Origin: Schoenoplectus triqueter
Taxonomy: Eukaryota > Streptophyta > Magnoliopsida > Poales > Cyperaceae
Direction: 5' to 3'
NCBI GenBank assembly: GCA_964058805.1
Contig: CAXKVV010001851.1
Location: 1-52,983, forward strand
Length of the DNA stretch: 52,983 bases
The translations under genes were made by a program, and so were the position numbers. Of the stretch, positions 12,893 to 22,420 are shown one piece after another. How positions within the stretch are numbered: the stretch's first letter is position 1; the number at the start of each line of letters is the position of its first letter. The notes below the pieces were generated by a model that saw only the letters and a program-made list of their open reading frames with translations, was not told the origin of the DNA and did no database searches.

Positions 12893-13053
12893 GAGAATTT
12901 TGATGTCAAAAAAATGGTTTATTTGGTTTTTGATTTATTCGGTTGATATTTTTAGAAGTTTAGTTTGGTTCATAATTTGACAAACCGAAAAGAATTTTGG
13001 ATGCATATAATTATTTTGGTTTGAACCGAACCGACCGTTTGCACACCCCTAGC

Positions 13054-14062
13054 TGGGTTCGATCCTCTACGTTGCTTTATTGACATACAATAATTAATTG
13101 TCTGTGAATTTAAATCATCAAATTGACAGTTAAAATGGTGATGGTTTAAATTTACGAGACGGTTATTTTTTTATGAAGTATTTAAGAGGATTTAAATTCA
13201 AGGAACGGGAGAGTAGTGAATTGATAAACATATTTGACACGTGAGCATGCACTTTTAAATATGTGTATGGATATGTGTCCATGTCTACATGTGTCAGCAC
13301 GTGATGTATCCGTGTGTCAAACGTGTTGTGCTATTAAATGTATATATATTCCCTCTCTGAACAATTTTAACATAGTTAAACACACATGTCTAGCACATGT
13401 AATTATTCTTCATGATTTTCCTAATTCTTTTAAATTTATCATATTTTTCTTATTATTCTGAGTTTTTACATATTTTTTTAATTTCTTTTGAATTTATATG
13501 TATTATACAAGTGTCGACACGTGATAAATATATGTAAAAATGAACTTGTTTTATATGAAGTGCTAGACGTGTCACGTGTTTTAAACATATATTTCATATT
13601 TTCAAAATTTTGACACGTTGAAGCACCCACATTTAAACACATGAACACATCACATACTAATATGTGATATATACAACACACATGTTTATCAATAAAAGAA
13701 ATAAATTTGTAATGTCAATGCATCAGCACTATTAATTAGATGGGTTTCAACTTTCAAAGTTTGAATTTACCATTTGAAATTGATTTACTTTTATTCATGA
13801 AAATGTGTTAATTTCATATTTCTGAAAAATAATATAAATATTATTTCAATTATATAATATAATAAAATGAAGAGAGATCTAATGCCACTGAGTTTTTTTA
13901 TGTTATAGATATCATAAATCTATTTTTTTAATTATTTTCAAAATCTAACACCTAAATTATAATTTAAAATCATTGATCTTGTTTATATTTACGGGAGATA
14001 AATGCTTAAAAATTTCACATCTATAAAGTCTAGCTTATACTAGATCAAGGGGCAAAAAAATT
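13054..14062. other. AT-rich intergenic DNA with a CACGTG cluster
   Basis: No gene is supported. Four exact CACGTG hexamers lie at 13238-13243, 13298-13303, 13518-13523 and 13573-13578, amid many 'acacatg/catgtgt' variants. Their density suggests either a decayed repeat built on this motif or a former regulatory region; the nearest plausible gene (RAR1) starts about 2.7 kb away. The remainder (13700-14060) is featureless AT-rich DNA. Confidence 0.5.
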
Positions 14063-14537
14063 AAGAGAAAAATATATTTTTAGTTCTTGAATTATTTAAT
14101 TTAATTTAAATTGGTTCTTAAACTCTTAAATTCAGCTTAAATTGGTCCCTAAACTCTTTTTGGTTCAAATCTATCCCTTAACTCTTAAATTCGGTTCAAA
14201 TTGATCCTTGAACTCTTAAATTTTAGTTCAAATAGACCCTTTTGTTAATTAAAATCCAACAAGAAAAGGGAGAATAAATTAAAAATTCAATAATGAATTA
14301 AATGAGAATTTAACAGAAGTGTCAATTTTAATCAAATTTAAGAGATTAATGACTAGGTCTATAAGAAAAGTTTGAGTTTTGTGGCTCGTTTGAGTTGAAT
14401 TTGAATTTTAATTGAATTAAAAGTTTACATATCAATTTGAAATAAATTTAAAATTTTAGGGACTAATTTAAAACAAAAAAAAGTGTCCGAGATCAATTTA
14501 AATCAAATACATTAGTTTAGAGACTATAAACAAAAAG
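14063..14537. mobile_element. Inverted-repeat element with minisatellite-like arms
   Basis: The left arm (about 14075-14245) contains about five degenerate units of about 31 bp with the theme 'aaattggtccctaaactcttaaattc'. The right arm (about 14440-14530) carries the same theme in inverse orientation ('agggactaattt', 'gagatcaatttaaa', 'agagactata'). No ORF is present. Similar 'ctaatttgg'/'agagatcaaa' wording recurs at 27060-27400. It is probably a non-autonomous DNA element; the superfamily is unknown. Confidence 0.55.
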
Positions 14538-15375
14538 CAAAATTGGGTATATGCCTCTCAACATATTTCAATTTGGATATTTACCCCTCTAAATTTAAAA
14601 ATTGAATATTTATCCCTCAAATGTCAAAACAATGGATATTTATCCATAATTACTATTATCCTCATACAAAATTAAATTATAATTATTAAAATTATAACAG
14701 GATAAAAATACACTTCTATTTCATTCTCTCCATTTGCTTAAATCTATAACAGTCTCTTTAAATATTTTCTCTTTTATTTCTCCATGGATTTTACGAGCTC
14801 GGGAGGGGTAATCAGCAACTTTCGATACAACCATCAACTTCTTTGAAAGACTGATCGAGCTCTAGCAACTTCCTTGACACACTTGTGATTGGATCGCCAT
14901 GCTAGTAATGTTGATTTAGTTGCTCGTGTGTGTCCTACAGTACGACTGCATCAACTCTCTTGGAATTGCATCTTCTCCTTTTTTCTTCAATTTGTTTCAT
15001 TTCTGTTTTGCTTCTTCTTCTAGATTTTGACTGTGAAGAAAAATATATGTGTTTGTTGAGAGTTTGAGATTTGAGAGGTGGAGGAAATTAAAGTTTGAAA
15101 TTGGTTCTATTCAACTTGAGCGGATAGTAAAGATGAAATTAGCGCTTCTTAATTTGCCAACTCTCAGCGAAATGAGGCGAGTTGTTGCCTGGTGGAGGGG
15201 TATTTTTGTCCTTTTATAATTTTAGTTAATTGTCAATTTAATTTTTATGAGGATAATAATAATTTTGGGTAAATATCTAAAATTTTGATATTTTGAGGGA
15301 TAAATATTTAATTTTCAAATTTAAAGGGATAAATATCCAAATTGAAATGTATTGAGGGGTGTACACTCAATTTTG
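14538..15375. mobile_element. Non-autonomous DNA transposon with ~105-bp TIRs (MULE-like)
   Basis: The first ~105 bases (from caaaattgggtatatg) and the last ~120 bases (ending actcaattttg) are reverse complements with scattered mismatches. Shared blocks include 'catttcaatttggatattta', 'aatatttatccctcaaa' and 'gatatttaccc'. Length is 838 bp. The ~600-bp interior has no recognisable ORF. Long TIRs point to a Mutator-like family, but no clear 9-bp target duplication was found, so that assignment is an inference. Confidence 0.7.
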
Positions 15376-16280
15376 TCAAAATATTTTTTTCTCAAAACTA
15401 ATTGAATCTATTCAGTTATGATTTATTAATTTTAATATATTCATTTTTTGGCAACTTGTTTAATAAGAGATAAACTTGAAAAATATAAATTTGACAAACG
15501 TAGATTTTAAAATTTTAATGACAAAGTTTAAAACATAAACAAAAAGAATAGATTTATGCAATGGCGCAAAAAAAAAATTATAGCATCGGAAGTCTATAAT
15601 ATATTATAAATAGTGTATGTATTGGAAGTGTCCATTAATGTTATCAGATAAAGTTTAATGATTGGATTATGTATATTCAGTTTATGATTAAGATTAATTA
15701 ATTTTATAAGAGCAACGATTCAGATTTCATTCAAACTCATTTTTTCTCTTTATTTCATCTGCTATTTTATCATGTATTTATAGGAGATCTAAAAAAATAT
15801 ATATCAAATGAATTAAACATCAATAATTATTAAGTTTTATTGTAAAAAAAATACACATTATACAACCTTACTCAGAAAAAATCATTATATTTTGTACATT
15901 GTCTTTTATTAAATTAATTTTATTATAAAATTAAGAGACTTTGTAATTGATTTAGATTCAATTATATCTAAGTAAAATATTTTATTTTATAACAAAAAAT
16001 AATATTAAATATAATTATTTTTTGAAACGAAGTTGTATATTAAATAATTAAAGATCAACTAATAATAATTTTATTATAAAAAAAACTATACATTGTATGA
16101 CTTTATTTAGAAAAAAAATATTTGTAAATTGTAATTGTAAGCTTCCCATTACAGTATCAGGGGTTCGAACGAGAATAGAAGTTTCGGGATCGATTCGGGA
16201 TTTCGGGTCATTCCTCTGATCCTCTCTAAACAAGTCAAGCATTACTCTACAAAAGAGGCAGACGAAGACTGGCCGCAACA
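15376..16280. other. AT-rich DNA and RAR1 upstream region
   Basis: Up to about 16140 this is AT-rich DNA without recognisable genes. GC content rises from about 16145, consistent with the RAR1 core promoter and 5' leader, which must lie in the last few hundred bases by position. No TATA box could be fixed with confidence. Confidence 0.45.
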
Positions 16281-18616
16281 ATGGAGAAGGCCGGCGCCGT
16301 ACGATGCCAGAGGATTGGTTGCGACGCCATGTTTACCGAAGCTGACAACCCCGAGGATTCTTGCCGCTATCACCCTTCCGTATGAGATTTTCTCTCTTTT
16401 TTCCTCTTCAATTCTTGTACAATTGTGAAGAAAGTTGCCTGATTTAGACTGTACTGAGATCGTTTGGAGTTTTTTTTTGTAATTTTTAGATATTTTCCTG
16501 ATTCTTGTTCAGTTGGTGCTCCTAATCAATTTGTAAAGCAAGTTAGTAGGTCTTAGCAGCTCTAAAATGAGGATTCTTTCTATAGTAGTTTCTGTTAGTG
16601 GCCAAGTCTACAGCCTAGGAACCCCTTATTAGTCTCGGGAAATTTTACTTGGCATTAGTATTTGCACCTGGGTTTTACTATCTAATATTTCTGTAAATTT
16701 ACTTGTTTGCAGGGAGTAAGTGACTGTCCTTCACCATTTGATCTCAAGGTAAATTATTTTCTTCATGTAGCCATTATGATTTTTCTAATCTGAAAATGTT
16801 TGTCAGCCAATATTTCATGATGGGATGAAAGAATGGAGCTGCTGCAAGCAAAGAAGCCATGATTTTAGCTTGTTTCTTGCTTTTCCGGGGTATATCTCTC
16901 ACCCCCCCTCTCTCTCCTCTCATGTGCAATTTTTGGATGTGATAACATAACATGCTTAGTCTAGTTTATTAATGGTAAATATATGTTTCCTACATTAGAA
17001 CACAATTTGTCAGGTACTACTGAGATTACACAACAGATAAGATCAATGTTGTTCACAGTTTCTTACCATACTTGCTGGTTTTGCACTATTAGTATTATTG
17101 TAATGATAATATAGAATTGGATCAGCCAAGTTACTGATTTTATTTCCTTTGACCAGTTAATGAATTATGTTACCGGTAAAATTCTTTTTTATCAAAAAGG
17201 TGTAAGACTGGAAAACATACTACAGAAAAGCCTGTTGTGGCAAAGGTCAGCCCTGCAAACCCACCAAGGGCAGTCCCTGTTCCACTGGGGGCCCAAAATA
17301 ATAGTGTTGCTGTTGAGAACTGTGCAAGGTGTCGCCAGGGCTTCTTCTGCTCTGATCATGGTAATTCATTTTACATTGGAGCAGTTAATGTGCTTGCCCT
17401 GTAGAAATAAAAAATGTCATCTAGTCTTAAAAAATGAGAAATAACAGATGTGAACTATCAATATGTCCATGTCCTGTCTCTTCTGTTTCTTGATAAACTA
17501 GCCAGATACCTTTTTTCTGAAAAGAGCATGGCAAAAGGGGTTTGCTTGATTTCCTTAATGTCCTGTAGATTTGAAATTGTGTAATTTTAGTTTATCTTTA
17601 TTATTTGTTTCTATTCAGGTTCGCAAGGGAAGTTGTCGAAGCCACCAGGAGCGCCCAACAATGGAGAAGGCAGCAAAAAAACAGCTACACCGGTAAAAAA
17701 GATTGTAAATTTGAACGAGGACAGGATTTGCAAAAACAAAGGTTGTGGCATAACATACAAGGAGAAGGATAACCATGATACTGCTTGCGAGTACCATCCG
17801 GGCCCGGCAGTTTTTCACGATCGCTTGAGAGGGGTATGCCATAAGTTTTGTTTCATGCTGTCCTTTATTCTATTCATCTTCAACTCTTCTTGAAATTACT
17901 TCAATATTTGCTATAATTAGGAGAAAATCCAATTGTTACCCAAATTTTCAGCTAACAGTGAATATTTTGGGTTGTTGCAAATAACAATGCACTACTGAGT
18001 TCAAGACTAAATTGAGGAAATAAAACTAAAGAACCTCTCTCTTTACAATTTAGCTCAACCATATTTGAAAACAACAGTTCTTTCAAACGTGAGAATCAGG
18101 ATTAAAAATCTATCTGGGTCCTGGTTCTATTCCTTTTCAATTTAAATTTCACAAATTAGAAGCTTGTAAGTTGTAACCAAGGAAAACTTATGAGCATTTA
18201 ATATTGCAGATAGGTGATATTTGTAGCAAAAGGAAAGAATTGAAAAATTAAATCCTAGCTTCCAGTAGTGTGTGCATGTGTTCGTGATATAGACGTACGA
18301 TGACGGGTAAGGTGCCCCCAAAGCACCTATAGGCTGCTGTTTTCCTCAAAATCTTCTTTTTTGAAGATTAAACCGCTGATCTGAGCTGCATAATCAGTCT
18401 ACAATCCATTTTTTTTTATTAAATGTAATTTTTGTGGTATGCTTTTTACAATGCTTTTGGAAGGGAGAAAATCCTTATATTTTCTCATGCTCTGATTGGC
18501 TGTTCAAATAAAATTTGTGGCAGTGGAAATGCTGTGATATTCATGTGAAGGAGTTCGATGAATTCATGGAGATACCACCTTGCACCAAGGGCTGGCACAA
18601 TGCTGATGCTTCTTGA
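16281..18616 (+). CDS. RAR1: RAR1, CHORD-domain co-chaperone of plant immunity
   Basis: RAR1 binds HSP90 and SGT1 and stabilises NLR resistance proteins in the cytosol. Exons: 16281-16379, a micro-exon from 16713, 16807-16889, 17200-17360, 17619-17833 and 18524-18616. CHORD-I (about residues 9-70) shows [36 protein letters not shown] and [11 protein letters not shown]. The plant-specific CCCH segment reads [20 protein letters not shown] (about 153-211) reads [39 protein letters not shown] and [12 protein letters not shown]. With a 3-nt exon (GGA, one Gly) the protein is 217 aa; with a 36-nt exon (16713-16748) it is 228 aa; Arabidopsis RAR1 is about 226 aa. The 3-nt reading restores the conserved HPS-G-P junction. 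Exon 4 uses a weak acceptor preceded by 'atcaaaaag'. The start codon is the first ATG and gives the family N-terminus. Confidence 0.95.
16713..16748 (+). other. RAR1 micro-exon: 3 nt (16713-16715) or 36 nt (16713-16748)
   Basis: A good acceptor (tttgcag) ends at 16712. Two donors follow: gtaagt at 16716, leaving a 3-nt exon GGA, and gtaaat at 16749, leaving a 36-nt exon. Both lengths keep frame. The first adds only the Gly conserved between the CHORD-I His-Pro-Ser and Pro-Ile-Phe; the second adds 12 residues that include an extra Cys. Confidence 0.65.
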
Positions 18617-19829
18617 TTTTAGGATTTCAAGTTTGTTCGTCAGATTAATCAATCTTTGTTAGTTGCATCATGACCATGCTACATCGTGCTATGATGTTAG
18701 CTATGAAAACATCTATATTTTGGAGAGGATTCGCAGTTCAAGCTTTTCTGGATGTTCAATAGCCTAATCTATCTTTTCATGTGTTTGAACTGGATACTTG
18801 AATTACAATCATGACTACAGATTTCGTTGGACCATTCTTTTGTTGTTCTCTTGAATTTGGTATTAATTAGATGGTTTGGTGGTGGTACTCTTTTCTTTTA
18901 CCTTGTACGTTTTAGAAAATATTTTTTTTGGTTGCGCTTGCAAAATAATGAAATCGGCTTTGTTTAATTAGCGGTGCATGTAATGTAAGTTGAATATAAT
19001 CACCTTCACCGGTTCAAATGAATTGAGCATTCGGGTTTCAAGTAAAATATTGATTTCCAAGAAAGATGATGATGGTAGCATACTAGCATCTAAGATCTTG
19101 TAGTAAGAAAAACGTTTAGTGCCCCTCCATGTATCCGTCCTGACAAAGCCCGACAAGTATATGTTATTTCTAATTATTTTTCTATTAATAAAAAAAATAC
19201 ATAAGTGTTAACTAAGAGATGTTATATTTTTGTATAGAAAATGTGTAGAAAAATGTAACTTTAGTTTAGCTAACATTTATCTCTTCTTAATTAACAAATA
19301 CATAATTGCGGTTAATAGATACTCATCAGGATTTTGTTGGGACAGATACTAGTGGAAAAATGGCCAGAACTTGCATGGTAATACGAATAGTAAAATGTAA
19401 TGATGGTGATGGTGATGGTGAAAAATGATTGATATAGTACAGGCGATCCTGATGGAGAACAACGACATTAAAATGTTTTTTCCATCTTGCTTCAAATAAT
19501 TCAACTGGTGTAGTCTGTGGAGCTTTTCTTTGTCATAATTAGCCAGTTAATTTTGGATTTGGTAGTTTCAGTTCGATATAATCTCAGATCTATTTTTTAA
19601 ATTGAATATTTGGAGTGGCGCCTGACATGATCGGAAACCGTCCAAACCAATATCAAAATCCAAATGGAGAGAAATACAATTAAGCATGTCATATACGCTG
19701 TTAAGCACCAATCGCTTTTTTGCCGGGTATTGCTTTGCTATTAATAATCCTCTTTCCTCAATTGCTTTCCGTAAGTGCCATTTTTTAGAATCTAATGAGG
19801 TGGATCCTTCACTGAGCCATTGCCCACAA
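18617..19829. other. RAR1 3' region and spacer
   Basis: The RAR1 3' UTR and polyadenylation region must lie in the first few hundred bases. The rest is AT-rich without a supported gene. A short run of 'gatggtgatggtgatggtg' units occurs at about 19400. Confidence 0.5.
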
Positions 19830-20345
19830 CTGGGTGAGATTCTGATACATGGCTAGTTCATCACACTGATTATGGAACTGACAGCAACAAGACACTCAGC
19901 TAAATTCTTCTGTGGTTTTAGAATAAATTTGGCACGGGCATGAGTTCCTGGCAGTTCACACGACACATGCCAGCCGCACCACACCCTGTCAAAGGGATCT
20001 ATTTTGAAGGCTGAAGAGGATTTGCATGTCCAGTTGCCATGTCCAAAAGCGAAAGCGCCTGTCAACATTATCAAATATCAACACAAGGCTGGGTGAGATG
20101 CTGATTCATGGCTAGTTCATCAGACTGATTCTGGAACTGACAGCAACAAGGTACTCAGCCAAATTCTTCTGTGGTTTTAGAATAAATTTGGCACGGGCAT
20201 GAGTTCCTGGCAGTTCACACGATACATGCCAGCCGCACCACACCCTGTCGAAGGGATCTATTTTGAAGGCTGAAGAGGATTTGCATGTCCAGTTGCCGTG
20301 TCGAAAAGCAAAAACGCCTGTCAATATTATCAATATCAACACAAG
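19830..20345. repeat. Tandem duplication, two units of ~258 bp
   Basis: Copy A (19830-20088) and copy B (20089-20345) are adjacent and nearly identical, each starting ctgggtgaga and ending caacacaag. Small differences include a one-base insertion in copy A near 20075 (atcaaatatcaac against atcaatatcaac). Each unit encodes the same small protein on the minus strand. Confidence 0.92.
19853..20074 (-). pseudogene. Truncated copy of the small secreted-protein ORF
   Basis: This is copy A of the duplication. From its internal Met it reads the same mature sequence as the downstream ORF (HGNWTCKSSSAFKIDPFD, RVWCGWHVSC, LPGTHARAKF), with an extra Cys near the C-terminus. The start codon and the first part of the signal peptide are lost because the duplication breakpoint lies inside the N-terminal coding region, and a one-base insertion breaks the frame just upstream. 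It is most likely non-functional, unless the internal Met is used. Confidence 0.6.
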
Positions 20346-20381
20346 ACCACGTCGAGTCATGAAGCTGAAAAGTGTCTTCAT
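20112..20381 (-). CDS. Unknown small protein with signal peptide (89 aa)
   Basis: I do not recognise this family. The ORF has a basic N-terminus followed by a strongly hydrophobic stretch (GLVLILIILTGVFAF, about residues 12-26) typical of a signal peptide, then a roughly 60-residue tail with three Cys (WTCK, VWCGW, VSCEL), three Trp and a C-terminal NLAEYLVAVSS segment. The ATG at 20381 has a purine at -3, and a purine-rich stretch without other ATGs precedes it on the minus strand. Near-identity with copy A is limited to the duplicated unit, so conservation cannot be judged. It could be an intact intronless gene, one exon of a longer gene, or a chance ORF inside a repeat. It lies antisense to, and about 1.5 kb downstream of, RAR1. 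Confidence 0.5.
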   Translation of the reverse strand: MKTLFSFMTRRGLVLILIILTGVFAFRHGNWTCKSSSAFKIDPFDRVWCGWHVSCELPGTHARAKFILKPQKNLAEYLVAVSSRISLMN

Positions 20382-20759
20382 CCTCGTTTCTTCTCTCCTT
20401 AATTTGTTTCTGTTGTATGTTTCTTCTTTTTGAGATAAGAAGATGCTAGGTTACAGATAATAATTATAATAACTAATCATAATTGTAGTGTGAATATTTA
20501 CATGAACAACATAAATCTGAAATATTAATCTTAAATATTGCAGATCATATCAACCTTACAATCAATTTTAAATAAGGAATAACTGCAATCAACATGAATC
20601 CTTTATTGATGGGTTCTTCTTAGGTTTGAGCAAAAGTAACACATCTTATCATCACCTCAATAAACCAAAATAAAATGCGTAAGAGATGGTAAAGAATTTG
20701 ACGAGCACACAAAAATGAGCTTGTTAATCGTGTCTTATTTAAGATGAGACTAGAATGAA
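20382..20759. other. AT-rich spacer; upstream of the small secreted ORF
   Basis: This is the only possible promoter region for the minus-strand 89-aa ORF, bounded on the right by the LTR retrotransposon. It is AT-rich and no core promoter element was fixed. Confidence 0.4.
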
Positions 20760-20764
20760 GATAA

Positions 20765-21247
20765 TGGCACAAAGAGGCAATGGGGGGAGGGGGATTTTGA
20801 TTTCAAATGGGTTGGATCAGGTGCGAAAGAATGTTGGATTGGGATAAATGACAACTGAAGAACGGTCCAATTGCTCAACAAAACATATCAGAGGAATAAA
20901 CACGTTAGAGTCACAAAAAATCTAGATGACTTAGTAGAAGTTGGTTACTCTCCGGGCGATGGTTGACTGTCACAAGAACTATAGTGATTATATCACATTT
21001 ACTTTCACAATTTACTAATTACTATTGTAATTCATTTTTCTTTTAAATAGGTGACCTATGCCTTTTATATGCTTTGTCAAATGAATTGATGAAACTTTAT
21101 TTCAAAACTCTTATTTTCTGTATCTTCTTCATCGCCATTGACGCTTATTCAATAAAACTCATTCTAATCCCAATTAGTCATATTTTACTTCAATTTCTCT
21201 CAATTACTTCTACTGTATCTTGTAATTGATCAATCAAGGTCATTATA
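20765..21247 (+). repeat. 5' LTR of the GATAA element
   Basis: This is 483 bp and aligns along its whole length with 25460-25938 with scattered substitutions and a small indel in the G-rich start. It is followed directly by the tRNA-Met primer binding site. Confidence 0.93.
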
Positions 21248-21249
21248 AT

Positions 21250-21261
21250 TGGTATCAGAGC
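21250..21261 (+). other. Primer binding site (initiator tRNA-Met)
   Basis: tggtatcagagc is the standard minus-strand primer site used by most plant LTR retrotransposons. It is placed two bases after the 5' LTR. Confidence 0.95.
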
Positions 21262-21294
21262 TCAGAGCATTCAGATTTAATCTGAGGTAACATT

Positions 21295-22080
21295 GTGTGT
21301 TCCTCCATTATTCGACTAGCCATGGCCATCTTTGATCTGGCTGAGTTGCAAGAAGTGACTGATGCTAAAATCAAACAGCTTAACGACGACCTTATTGCAT
21401 CCATCATGGCGGCCTTTGATAAGTTCACTGAACAACATCACCGAGAGGATGTCGAGCGGGCTACACAGTACATAGCTGAAGAGGAGCACGCTCAATTCAT
21501 GGCTCAGTGGTGTAAGAAATGGGACAAGTTCTCTTCTCAACCCATAAATCTGCCATCTGATGAGCCACCGATTACATCCGACTCTAGCAATGAATCGATT
21601 GTTTCTACTAGTATGGATGCATCATCCTTGACAAAATTAATTTTGCTCGGTTCCGGCAATGCATCTAGCATCCTTGACCGATCTGATCTCAGTGTTGCTA
21701 GTGGCTCCATTCCTATTCCGGTTCTGACACCGCTCACCACAGTTAGTGAGTTAAACTCCTTTGGCGCTCAACACACTCAGAGTAGTGAGCAGCGGCGATG
21801 AGCTACTGCTCAACGAATTAAACCAGAGATGGAGCCCCTCGAGTTAAGTCGGTTCAGCCACAACATCATCAAATCGGCCAAAGTGTTGCTTCCTTCCGTA
21901 AATGGAACTACAAACGGTTTAGAGATATTACTTCCACCACCGAAACAACAAGCATCAATGAAGATCATATATCAGATGTGTTGCTTGATTCCACCTATTC
22001 CACAGAAGGCATTAATCAAGGAGTCTTTGCTAACTCCAGTTCAGTTTGAAATCGACAACAGCCACACTAGTAAGTGCTAG
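21295..22080 (+). pseudogene. gag-like ORF relic of the GATAA element
   Basis: One reading frame runs from 21295 to 22080 with a single in-frame TGA at 21799-21801. The protein starts near MAIFDLAELQEVTDAKIKQL with a helical, charged N-terminal part, then turns Ser/Thr-rich. Position after the PBS argues for gag, but I see no zinc knuckle (CX2CX4HX4C) and no clear match to a known gag domain, so the identity rests on position. No pol-like frame follows. Confidence 0.5.
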
Positions 22081-22420
22081 TTTACTTCTATGTGCGTCAA
22101 GGTATGAGCAATTCTCCATTGCTAGATTTGACCAGGGCACAACTTTTGGCTCCTGTTCTGATTTAATATGTCAATGATCCAGCCCGTTAGTGATGTTCCT
22201 CATGTTGAACTTGGTTCAGCAAACGAGAAATGTCACTTACATGAAAACTTGTAGTGTGGTAACTTTCACTCGAGAGAAGTTACATCTGAGAAGAATTAAG
22301 AAAGAACCCGATAAACTTAGTTTTCATGCATTGCTAAACTTCAATACTCATGTTGCACTGGTAGTTCATTCGTTTAATTTAGTACATGCACGCTTGCAGT
22401 CTTCTGAGTGAACTCAAAGG

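Larger units (their letters stand above)
9711..13053 (+). mobile_element. Degenerate hAT DNA transposon
   Basis: The ends share a 10-bp inverted repeat, gctaggggtg at 9711-9720 and its complement at 13044-13053, the usual TAGGGGTG-type end of plant hAT elements. Subterminal regions are rich in TTCGAA/GAACCGAA-like motifs: at the left end a 20-bp unit (gaatcgaatcgaaccaatt + t/c) is repeated three times exactly in register (9811-9870), and at the right end 'ggtttgaaccgaaccg' occurs just inside the TIR. The body carries a broken transposase relic. No matching 8-bp target duplication is seen next to the TIRs, so the element is old, or its ends have been altered. Confidence 0.85.
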
